6,385 bases of DNA from Gammaproteobacteria bacterium (GCA_024276805.1 JAJRWJ010000328.1:1-6385), one strand, 5' to 3'. Counted from the first letter of the stretch, positions 1 through 6,250 are shown. Numbers and translations are program-made. Notes: generated by a model not told the origin, from the letters alone.

Positions 1-471
1 CCGGTACTGCGTGTCGATCACAGCGCGGTACTGGGCAGCTGCTCGACCTGCCACAACGGCAGTATCGCCCTGGGCAAGCCGGTCAATCATGTGCCCAGTG
101 GCAGCAACTGCGACGATTGCCATACGACAACTACTTGGTTGGGGGCTGTCATGGATCATGGAGGTATTTCAGCCGGCTGTATAACCTGTCATAATGGCAG
201 TACAGCACAGGGTAAACCGGCAAGCCATATTTTATCAGCAGATACTTGTGAAGATTGTCATCGGACCACAAGCTGGACTCCTGTAATCCGTGTCGATCAT
301 GGTTCGGTATTGGGAAGTTGTTCGACTTGTCATAACGGTAGTACAGCACGGGGTAAACCGGCTGGGCATCCAGTCACGGGCAACAATTGTGAAGATTGTC
401 ACAACACTCAGGCATGGGGCAATACCACTTTCAATCATGATAATGTCAGGGGTGCTTGTGCTAGTTGTCAT
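1..471 (+). repeat. Tandem heme-binding modules within the cytochrome
   Basis: About 46-49 codons form one double module (CxTCH-NGSxAxGKPxxH-CxDCH-TTxW-DH). Three copies are visible, the last diverged (CASCHAADFKPGKH). The module at 1-123 and the one at 280-402 match in 29 of 41 residues by my alignment, yet differ at most third codon positions. The array is probably longer upstream of the window. Confidence 0.85.
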
Positions 472-651
472 GCGGCTGATTTTAAACCTGGGAAACACAA
501 GAAAACCAGCAAGCCAATAAGAATCCTCTATACCGCCAGTGAATTGACGGACTGTGCTGGAAGCTGTCATGAGTATGAGGACAATACATTTACAACCATC
601 AAAAAATTCAGGAATGGCCCTGAACATGATCCCAACAGAGGGGGTTGGTAA
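1..651 (+). CDS. Multiheme c-type cytochrome, C-terminal part (5' end outside window)
   Basis: The frame is open from base 1 with no start of its own; the first ATG (91) lies inside a repeat module, so the gene begins upstream. The 216 visible codons carry seven CxxCH motifs (nt 40-54, 109-123, 178-192, 247-261, 319-333, 388-402, 457-471) and one CX3CH motif (CAGSCH, nt 553-570), so up to eight covalent hemes. Motifs alternate between C-S/I-T-CH-N-G-S and C-D/E-D-CH types, 23-24 residues apart, with conserved GKPxxH, TTxW and DH between them; those extra His are plausible distal heme ligands. This pattern is known from large multiheme cytochromes of the cytochrome c7/paired-CXXCH type, which act in the periplasm or on the cell surface as electron conduits. 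The C-terminus (GPEHDPNRGGW) is a non-repeat cap. The next gene starts 9 bases downstream, so an operon is likely. The full heme number and electron partner cannot be seen. Confidence 0.93.
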   Translation, partial: PVLRVDHSAVLGSCSTCHNGSIALGKPVNHVPSGSNCDDCHTTTTWLGAVMDHGGISAGCITCHNGSTAQGKPASHILSADTCEDCHRTTSWTPVIRVDHGSVLGSCSTCHNGSTARGKPAGHPVTGNNCEDCHNTQAWGNTTFNHDNVRGACASCHAADFKPGKHKKTSKPIRILYTASELTDCAGSCHEYEDNTFTTIKKFRNGPEHDPNRGGW

Positions 652-660
652 GTATATTGC

Positions 661-1146
661 ATGTCTATACTAAAGAAAAACAAAGGTCTGTTGATATTCT
701 CACTATTGGTATATATAGCGTTGTACATGCCAGTATTGCCATCAGCTCCCGTCAGGGGGCGGATTATTGAGAGTGTGGATGTCAGGGATGATGGTCATCG
801 ATCAGAAATCACTATCAGATTTACGTTTCCACTACGCTACGAACATCATTTTCCATTGTATGAAGGCGATTTATTGCGGATCAGTCTGCTTCCTCTGGCT
901 GTTGCCGAGGTGGATGTTGGCGCCTTGTTTAAACGTGAATCGGCAGTGCCTAGACCTGTTGGCCTGGCGCCATTGCTTGAAGTGGTCTATGAAGGGGATT
1001 TTTCCGCTCAGGGTACAAATCTATACCTGTACTTTAGTCGTGAAGTAGCCTTCGATGTGGTGCAGGGTGCTGATTTTAGAAGTATTGTGGTATATGTTCG
1101 TAAACAGGAAATTTCCACGGAGGGCAAGCATTGTCAGGACTGTTGA
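661..1146 (+). CDS. Exported protein with one AMIN-like beta domain
   Basis: This 161-residue protein starts with a signal-like segment (KKNK, then a hydrophobic stretch at about residues 10-28), so it is probably periplasmic or membrane-tethered. Residues 34-149 form a beta-rich domain with the landmarks RIIESVDV, FPLYEGDLLRI, LEVVYEGD and IVVYVRK. The same order of landmarks occurs in residues 45-157 of the 738-residue protein on the opposite strand (ILESVNI, SPLSKGDLLRI, LYQVTADL, FHIFIEV), so the two are homologous. The domain resembles AMIN-type envelope-localisation domains; that assignment is by appearance, not by search. The start ATG has only a weak upstream purine run (AGAGGGGG about 15 bases away), and tight spacing to the cytochrome suggests translational coupling. 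The protein ends in GKHCQDC and the codon after the TGA is His, so the end looks like an interrupted CxxCH. Function is unknown; an accessory to the cytochrome is a reasonable guess. Confidence 0.85.
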   Translation: MSILKKNKGLLIFSLLVYIALYMPVLPSAPVRGRIIESVDVRDDGHRSEITIRFTFPLRYEHHFPLYEGDLLRISLLPLAVAEVDVGALFKRESAVPRPVGLAPLLEVVYEGDFSAQGTNLYLYFSREVAFDVVQGADFRSIVVYVRKQEISTEGKHCQDC

Positions 1147-1222
1147 CATTTGCCTTGTGTCACATGTTTCTCATTGGCCACGAACGGTCACAGTGGTGTA
1201 ATTCAACGCCTTGAGAATATAG
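1147..1222. other. Convergent intergenic gap
   Basis: These 76 bases separate the stop codons of the cytochrome/AMIN-like operon (+) and the barrel gene (-). I see only short, weak inverted repeats (for example TGACA/TGTCA near 1144-1162) and no T-run next to a strong stem, so no terminator can be called for either strand. Confidence 0.6.
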
Positions 1223-3439
1223 TTAAAAGTCCAGGCGATAGCCACCAATAAGATAGTAACCCTTGATGCGATCAAATTCACCAGAATCTGAAAAGGCCCG
1301 TTCCTGCATTGTCCGTTCTTGTTTTTCCCAATCACCGCCAATTTCGACCTCAAACTGCAGGGATCGGAATACCCTGTAGATTGCCCGGACTGAAGGTCTG
1401 TAAACCCATCGGGTAGTGCCATCCACATTATTACGCAGATCGAACCTGAATCTTGGATTTACAATCAACTCCCGGGTAATGGGGTATCTTCCATTAAATG
1501 TAAATGTCAGGATATTGGCTCTGTCAAGATCATTATATCTAAATCCCACTACATAGATGTCGCCATTGGTCAACAGGCTGTTGCCGGTGAGGTCTGTGGA
1601 ATAAAAAAATTCATCACCGCTGCTTGCCATGCCCATGACGCCGCCAGAAGTTTGTGTTGCGGAAAAATTTGTCATTCTGAAGTCGGCATTAATTTGAAAT
1701 CTATCGCTGAGAGGGCGCGATAATCCCACGCTTAGCGACTTGCTGGTAGCCGTTCGATCCTTGGCCAGTTGCCAGATTTCATCCTCACTGAAAAATTTCA
1801 GCAGATCGTCTACTGATTCGGCTCCCCTTATACTTCCCTGCCCCTGGAGTGCATTTCTGGTGGTCAACAGAGGGGATTTTCTGTGGTCATAGGAAATGTT
1901 GACTGTAGTTCGATCTGGAAAAACGTATTGCCCGGTAAATAAAAAGGTATTTAACGCATTATGATGAATATCATAATCAAGAAAGGTGAAAAATGACCGG
2001 TTGGGATGGAAATATCTGATTTCACCGCCAACAGCCCGCCTGTCCAGAATGCCATGGTTGATCTGTTCAATGAAGAAGGCATTGAAGTCCCAGGCATTGA
2101 AAAAAGTACCCAAATCTGCATTGATGCCATAGAAATAGACATCATTGTTAATAAAAATATCCCTGGATGATTCGACCGAATAACCGGCAACCAGATTTAA
2201 CTGGACACTTGTCATGACCGGAATGCTGGTTACCAGACCATCGAATCGCCCCAAAATTCCGCCGGTGCTACGTGACTGCCGGCCTACGCGTAAAGCCGTA
2301 TTGGATGTTAGATGATTGAAGTCCAGATAGAATGTGCTGATACGTTGTTCATCGTTGAGAGCTGTTTCAAAATTGGCATTGTAGGATCCGGAAAACCGAC
2401 CTGCGATCTGATAATCCTGTATACGCAGCCTGCTACTGAGATCGAGGTTATTCTGTAATGATGAGCGAGTGAGGCGAGCGTCGTTATCGTTTCTCTTGAT
2501 TTCATTTCTGTTGTAAAACTGGGAAACACTTCCAAAAGTATCCCATTGCAGGTCTGGAGCGCTGTTGGCAGTGGATTTGCCTTTTCTTAATTTTCCTCTA
2601 GGTTCATTTCGTGCTGTCAGAATTCCGGTCAGGCGTTGTTGGACACGCTCCGCATCCTCTCCTTCCGGATACAGTTGCAAATATTTTTTATAGGCTGCTT
2701 TCGCATGTGCTATTTGTCCTTTATATTCACGGGCAAGGCCTAAATACTCAAGGGCATCTTTGGCATAGATCGATGCTGGACCTTCAAGCTCCACTTTGGT
2801 ATAGAGTTGCACGGCGCGGGAATAATCTTTTTTCAACATTGCGGTTCGTGCCTCATGCATAACTTGCGCCAGTCTGGGGTCTTGTGCTTCTTCGATGGCA
2901 TATTTCTTGATTTTAATTGCCGGTGAATTTGACACCGGAAGCTCTAACGTCTGATGTCGTTCTTTTGCTTTTGCGTGAAAGACTTCGATAAAAATATGGA
3001 ACGAATTGGTTCCGCCCCTGACATTGTATTTTACAGGGTGTTTGAAGCGGAGTATTACAGACTGGTCGGCAAGATCGGCTGTAACCTGATAAAGAGGGAC
3101 GTTGTTGGTGGGCCGCCAAGGCAGGGTTTGATGATTTGCCGGTAATTCTGTCAGCTGCAAGGCCGTTCCGGTGCGTTTCACCTTTATACGCAACAAATCT
3201 CCCTTGCTGAGAGGTGAATATGAAGTTACCGTCAATTGCTGGTTAAGTTGGATATCAACCAGGGAAAAATCCTGTTTTCCGGTGATATTGACAGACTCCA
3301 ATATTTTATCTTCAGCTCTTGCGTTGGCAGGCAAGGTGATCAAAATTATCAACAAGATTTTCCGGAGCAACTGAAGGCATTCCAAATCAATAGGAAGACA
3401 ATACGAAGCCTGGTTTTCTTTGAAGCGTCTGTAAACCAT
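1223..3439 (-). CDS. Outer-membrane beta-barrel protein with AMIN-like and TPR domains
   Basis: The 738-residue product has four parts. Residues 1-42 are a long signal peptide (hydrophobic core LLIILITLPANARA, likely cleaved after ARA). Residues 45-157 are an AMIN-like domain homologous to the 161-residue protein converging on it. Residues 183-272 hold two TPR units (ARTAMLKKDYSRAVQLY; AKAAYKKYLQLYPEGE), a protein-interaction module. Residues about 298-738 are rich in alternating aromatic/polar strands with Asn/Asp-rich turns and end in YLIGGYRLDF; a terminal Phe after an amphipathic strand is the usual BamA-dependent barrel signature. The mature part has no Cys and no CxxCH, so it binds no c-type heme itself and lacks the N-terminal CxxC of MtrB proteins. 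The ATG at 3439 is the most upstream ATG before an in-frame stop but has no clear Shine-Dalgarno; a later TTG start is possible. It may be a porin-like sheath for a multiheme cytochrome or another outer-membrane channel or assembly protein. Topology is fairly sure, role is not. Confidence 0.87.
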   Translation of the reverse strand: MVYRRFKENQASYCLPIDLECLQLLRKILLIILITLPANARAEDKILESVNITGKQDFSLVDIQLNQQLTVTSYSPLSKGDLLRIKVKRTGTALQLTELPANHQTLPWRPTNNVPLYQVTADLADQSVILRFKHPVKYNVRGGTNSFHIFIEVFHAKAKERHQTLELPVSNSPAIKIKKYAIEEAQDPRLAQVMHEARTAMLKKDYSRAVQLYTKVELEGPASIYAKDALEYLGLAREYKGQIAHAKAAYKKYLQLYPEGEDAERVQQRLTGILTARNEPRGKLRKGKSTANSAPDLQWDTFGSVSQFYNRNEIKRNDNDARLTRSSLQNNLDLSSRLRIQDYQIAGRFSGSYNANFETALNDEQRISTFYLDFNHLTSNTALRVGRQSRSTGGILGRFDGLVTSIPVMTSVQLNLVAGYSVESSRDIFINNDVYFYGINADLGTFFNAWDFNAFFIEQINHGILDRRAVGGEIRYFHPNRSFFTFLDYDIHHNALNTFLFTGQYVFPDRTTVNISYDHRKSPLLTTRNALQGQGSIRGAESVDDLLKFFSEDEIWQLAKDRTATSKSLSVGLSRPLSDRFQINADFRMTNFSATQTSGGVMGMASSGDEFFYSTDLTGNSLLTNGDIYVVGFRYNDLDRANILTFTFNGRYPITRELIVNPRFRFDLRNNVDGTTRWVYRPSVRAIYRVFRSLQFEVEIGGDWEKQERTMQERAFSDSGEFDRIKGYYLIGGYRLDF

Positions 3440-3536
3440 TGCAATGTGTAAAGACCATGAAATCAGCTACAGAAAGGATGTGAAATGCCTGTCTGGGAAA
3501 GGGATGGTTTTGTTGCAGGTTTTTACTTGGATCAGT

Positions 3537-3572
3537 TACAAGAAAACCGGCGGCAACATGTTGGCCGCCGGT
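3537..3572 (-). terminator. Rho-independent terminator of the PKD/heme gene
   Basis: A perfect 9-bp GC-rich stem (ACCGGCGGC at 3546-3554 with GCCGCCGGT at 3564-3572, 9-nt loop) is followed, reading the minus strand, by TTTTCTTGT. The T-run is on the minus side only, so it should end transcripts coming from the gene at 3661-5613, about 90 bases past its stop, and insulate the barrel gene downstream. Confidence 0.85.
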
Positions 3573-3614
3573 ATTATTGCTATGATCAAAGGAAGAAATG
3601 ATAGGTATTATTTC

Positions 3615-3661
3615 CCCGTTCTACTGTGTGAGTAGCGGGTCAATTGATTGATCTATCAATT
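3615..3661 (-). repeat. Two hairpins in the 3' untranslated region of the PKD/heme gene
   Basis: AATTGAT/ATCAATT (3642-3648 and 3655-3661, 6-nt loop) abuts the stop codon. Next comes a bulged stem, CCCG+CTACT pairing with AGTAG+CGGG (3615-3639, loop GTGTG). Neither has a T-run on the minus strand, so they look like mRNA 3' structures rather than terminators. Confidence 0.6.
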
Positions 3662-5613
3662 CAGTCACGATCATGATCGCGGTGGTGTTTGCGATCATGT
3701 TTACGATCATGTTTACGCTTATGGTCCTTCTTGCGTTCATGGTCTTTTTCACGTTCATGGCGCTTTGCATCATCCTTCAGTATTACCATTACAGATTTGC
3801 TTTCTGAGTCCAGTTCATTGCCTGCTTCATCGAAGACGACAGCGCTGATCATATATTTACCAGTCATTTTTGGCGCATAGCTGATTTTGACCTTGGATGT
3901 TTTCTTCAGGGCATGATGTTTCTGAATGACCTTTTTGCTGCCATTCGGGCGAGTGATAGTGATGTCGCAGCGGAGCGGAATCAATTGCAACATCTCCTCT
4001 TCATCGTCATCATACATCCTGGAATCGTGCTCATCTTCATCATCATCATCATCTTCGAAGATAGACTCCTGTTTGACTTTTACAGCTATCTTGAATGTTT
4101 TTTCACCGAGTTGATCTTCCTTGAGTTTCAGTTTATGCGGCGCGACATGCAATTTGAGCGAGACTTCGGCAGTGTTCATCGGTTGATCTGCTGCCATGAT
4201 CATCACTGTATCCGGCATGCTATCCTCTGCCCCATCGTTGACAATCAGCTGGGCGACATATGCACCGGCCATATCGGCAACAAAAGAAGGATTGGGTGAT
4301 GTCGGGTCTGATAGCGTGGCCATGCTGCCCATTGGTATGGTCGTCAATGTCCAGATGTAGGTCAATGGGTCGCCATCTGCATCCATGGAAGCACTGCCAT
4401 CCAGCGTAACGGTGTCACCGGTTGTGACATTCTGATCCATGCCGGCATCCGCTTCCGGCGCAGTATTGACCGGTGGTGTGCCGGCTTCGTTGGCGGTTAC
4501 GGTCACTGTATCTGCGGCACTGTCTACGGCGCCATCATTGACGATCAGCTGAACCACATAGGCGCCAGGAAGATCGGGAATGAACGCGGGTGATGCGGTA
4601 TTGGCGGAAGACAGAAAGGCCAGACTACCGGCCGGCTTGGATGCGAATGTCCAGTGAAAGGTCAGAGTATCGCCGTCGGCATCGCTGGAAACGCTGCCAT
4701 CCAGTGATACCGCATCGCCGGTATTGACGGACTGATCCATTCCAGCCTCTGCATGTGGCGCAGTATTCACCGGTGTCATGGCATTGGCGGTTATTGTCGC
4801 GGAATCTGGCGTGCTGTCTGCAGTACCATCGTTGACGACCAGTTCCAGCTCATAGGTTCCGGCAACATCAGTCGTGAAGGTCGGCATGACAGCCGTCAAG
4901 TCGGATAATGCAGCACTGCTGCCGGCGGGAAGGGAGGTAAATGACCAGGTATAGGTCAATGGGTCGCCGTTGGCATCGCTGGAGCCGCTGCCGTCCAGTG
5001 TTACGGTATCGCCTTGAATGACAGACTGATCCAGGCCGGCATCTGCAACCGGTACCGTGTTTCCAGGGCCGGCAGTAATGGTTACGGAGTCCGCTGTGCT
5101 GTCCGCTGTGCCGTCATTGACGATCAGTTCGAGCACATAGTCTCCAGGCATGTCGGCCGTGAATGTCGGTTTGACTGCAGTTGCATCGGACAAGGCCGCA
5201 TTGCTGCCGGTGGGAATAGAGGTAAATGACCAGTTGTAGGTCAATGGGTCGCCATCTGCATCGGAAGACCCGCTGCCATTCAGTGTCACCATATCGCCGG
5301 CGGTGACTGACTGGTCAGGGCCGGCATTGGCTACTGGTGGTGTTGACGTGACAGAGCAGCCAGTTGTCGAAAAGCAACTGGTATCGAGTGCTTTTAATGC
5401 GGTGACGCCACCTTGTTGATAGGCAGAGAGAACATCAGTGAATACATTGTTTTTTTTAGGGCTGCTTGGGTTGGAATGGCACAAGCCACAGTCGAAGTTT
5501 CCAAATTGCCCGGCGATGCTTGGTGTCGCTACGGCATTATTGACATTTAGACCCACTGCGATTACAGTCGCAACGAGGCTAAATGAAACGTGCTCAATTT
5601 TTCTTCGTTTCAT
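3661..5613 (-). CDS. Exported monoheme c-type protein with four PKD-type domains and a charged tail
   Basis: The 650-residue product starts with MKRRK and a hydrophobic core, with likely cleavage after AVA at residue 29. CGLCH at residues 42-46 (nt 5476-5490) is a heme c site, in a short domain that also has Cys80 and Cys86, a possible disulfide. Four PKD-type repeats follow (residues 94-186, 187-284, 285-384, 385-481), each with AGxDQxV, GSxSxDADGDxLTYxW and YxxxLIVNDGxxDS; they fit the K319-like PKD class, typical of extracellular or periplasmic beta-sandwich stalks. Residues 482-615 form another beta-rich domain interrupted by an acidic block (520-540, mostly Asp/Glu). Residues 617-650 contain only Lys, Arg, His, Asp and Glu, with eight His. 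The start is supported by AGGAGA 8 nt upstream. Three 3' hairpins follow, the last a terminator. The protein may be a surface or periplasmic redox or metal-binding stalk; no enzymatic domain is visible. Axial ligation of the heme is unknown. Confidence 0.92.
   Translation of the reverse strand: MKRRKIEHVSFSLVATVIAVGLNVNNAVATPSIAGQFGNFDCGLCHSNPSSPKKNNVFTDVLSAYQQGGVTALKALDTSCFSTTGCSVTSTPPVANAGPDQSVTAGDMVTLNGSGSSDADGDPLTYNWSFTSIPTGSNAALSDATAVKPTFTADMPGDYVLELIVNDGTADSTADSVTITAGPGNTVPVADAGLDQSVIQGDTVTLDGSGSSDANGDPLTYTWSFTSLPAGSSAALSDLTAVMPTFTTDVAGTYELELVVNDGTADSTPDSATITANAMTPVNTAPHAEAGMDQSVNTGDAVSLDGSVSSDADGDTLTFHWTFASKPAGSLAFLSSANTASPAFIPDLPGAYVVQLIVNDGAVDSAADTVTVTANEAGTPPVNTAPEADAGMDQNVTTGDTVTLDGSASMDADGDPLTYIWTLTTIPMGSMATLSDPTSPNPSFVADMAGAYVAQLIVNDGAEDSMPDTVMIMAADQPMNTAEVSLKLHVAPHKLKLKEDQLGEKTFKIAVKVKQESIFEDDDDDEDEHDSRMYDDDEEEMLQLIPLRCDITITRPNGSKKVIQKHHALKKTSKVKISYAPKMTGKYMISAVVFDEAGNELDSESKSVMVILKDDAKRHEREKDHERKKDHKRKHDRKHDRKHHRDHDRD
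3692..3715 (-). repeat. Tandem 12-bp repeat in the charged tail
   Basis: CGATCATGTTTA occurs twice back to back (3692-3703, 3704-3715), encoding the KHDRKHDR part of the C-terminal tail. The unit is four codons, so gain or loss of a copy keeps the frame. Confidence 0.85.
4031..4056 (-). repeat. ATC/GAT triplet tract coding for the acidic block
   Basis: A run of TCATCATC-type triplets encodes consecutive Asp residues (GAT/GAC on the minus strand) in residues 520-530. It is an in-frame microsatellite where slippage would alter the length of the acid run. Confidence 0.75.
4171..5334 (-). repeat. Four tandem PKD-domain repeats
   Basis: Units lie at 5056-5334, 4762-5055, 4462-4761 and 4171-4461, each about 93-100 codons. 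Similarity reaches DNA level: 4356-4383 (fourth unit) and 5235-5262 (first unit) are an exact 28-bp direct repeat, so recombination could change the copy number in frame. Confidence 0.9.
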
Positions 5614-5621
5614 TGGTTAAG

Positions 5622-5627
5622 TCTCCT
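5622..5627 (-). promoter_or_regulatory. Ribosome binding site of the PKD/heme gene
   Basis: On the minus strand AGGAGA lies 8 nt before the ATG at 5613, a near-ideal Shine-Dalgarno, which fixes this start over later in-frame codons. Confidence 0.85.
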
Positions 5628-5638
5628 ATTGGCTTTGT

Positions 5639-5669
5639 CGCGTTGTTCAGGTCGCAATTGGGCAACGCG
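5639..5669. promoter_or_regulatory. Inverted repeat in the leader of the PKD/heme gene
   Basis: CGCGTTG (5639-5645) and CAACGCG (5663-5669) are a perfect 7-bp inverted repeat with a 17-nt spacer, 11 bases upstream of the ribosome binding site. It could be a 5' leader hairpin or an operator half-site pair. No confident promoter is visible beyond it on the minus strand. Confidence 0.4.
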
Positions 5670-5990
5670 GCAGAGCTGGTAGTTGTGAATATTACTTCAT
5701 TGGTTTTCTATTACCATGCTATTGGTGAAAGTCATGAATGGAAACACAAACGCTCAGTGTCCCGGTCGATAATGCTAGTCATGTTTTCTTAAAAATTAAT
5801 TAAAAACAAATTTAATAGTGGAGAATTGTCGACTGGTTAACACGATACTCTGGTATCGCCAACAGTATTTATTGACATGGCAATACCATAATATATGGAT
5901 TGTCGGGGTGAGAGTTTGGTGATTAAACGGGAGAGTGGCACGGGTGCAGTACGCCGTCAATTCTGGTTTGATGGTCAAATAAACCATGGT
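5670..5990. other. Intergenic stretch without a gene
   Basis: No credible coding frame is present: open frames here are short and lack a ribosome site. Notable items are a very AT-rich tract at 5788-5818, a small hairpin CGATAC-TCTG-GTATCG (5843-5858), and the 8-bp palindrome ACCATGGT (5983-5990). The promoter of the minus-strand PKD/heme gene probably lies here but I cannot point to it. Confidence 0.6.
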
Positions 5991-6090
5991 ATCCACGCTT
6001 TGCGTGGGAATTCATGATCGGTGGCTGCTGCGTTCCGTGACGCTGTAGCGCTACAAATTCCATCCCCACGCAGAGAGAACACGGAAACGA
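5991..6090. repeat. Cluster of palindromes, probably a decayed multicopy palindromic repeat
   Basis: Three parts are seen: hairpin CCACGC-TTT-GCGTGG (5993-6007); perfect palindrome TGTAGCGCTACA (6044-6055); and AATTCCATCCCCACGC (6056-6071), which can pair back to GCGTGGGAATT (6002-6012) with three extra bases. The GTGGGAAT...ATTCCCACGC theme recalls short palindromic elements of the TTCCCACGC/GCGTGGGAA type that I know to be scattered in some proteobacterial genomes. That identification is from memory and the copy here would be degenerate (its last arm reads AGAGAACACGGAAACGA). Confidence 0.5.
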
Positions 6091-6139
6091 CTGGTTCCCA
6101 TCAAGACAAAGTTGGCATGCCGTTGGTATTGAAGCCAGG

Positions 6140-6182
6140 AAAGTTAAAATATTGTTGACAGGGTCAGAGTGAGGTGTATAAT
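6140..6182 (+). promoter_or_regulatory. rRNA operon promoter P1 with UP-like element
   Basis: TTGACA (6155-6160) and TATAAT (6177-6182) are both perfect consensus, 16 bp apart. An AT-rich UP-like tract (AAAGTTAAAATATT, 6140-6153) sits directly upstream, and a GC-rich discriminator (GGCCGGC) follows, as usual for stringently controlled stable-RNA promoters. Transcription should start at about 6189-6193. Confidence 0.88.
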
Positions 6183-6250
6183 GGCCGGCTCCACTGAGGT
6201 AACGGACGCGCAGATGGAGGAGGGAGAGGGAAAAAAGTTGACGGGAGATG

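Noticed and set aside
235..627. Minus-strand open frame of 130 codons opposite the cytochrome
   Set aside because: It is the antisense shadow of the CxxCH-rich frame, with no ribosome site, and its product has no recognisable features.
1144..1221. Readthrough or recoding of the TGA that ends the 161-residue protein
   Set aside because: The extension gives only about 25 residues without a heme motif, and nothing resembling a recoding structure is seen.
3913..4299. Plus-strand open frame of 128 codons opposite the PKD/heme gene
   Set aside because: It mirrors the acidic-block codons (giving Ser/Ile runs) and lies wholly inside a strongly supported minus-strand gene.
4171..5334. Regularly spaced repeats as a possible CRISPR array
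   Set aside because: The periodicity is about 290 bp, the units are coding PKD domains, and they have diverged; no short identical repeats with unique spacers occur.
5872..5900. TTGACA at 5872-5877 as a further promoter
   Set aside because: No good -10 box lies 16-18 bp downstream; the nearest are TATGGA and CATAAT at wrong spacing or with poor match.
5796..5996. Minus-strand open frame of 66 codons in the intergenic region
   Set aside because: It has no ribosome binding site and an unremarkable product, and the frame runs through palindromic DNA.
6044..6055. TGTAGCGCTACA as a stand-alone regulator operator
   Set aside because: It lies inside a larger foldback resembling a dispersed palindromic element, so a specific operator role is not supported.
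6238..6243. TTGACG as another -35 between P1 and P2
   Set aside because: No -10 hexamer is found at usable spacing; the perfect TTGACA at 6251 fits the TATAAT at 6273.
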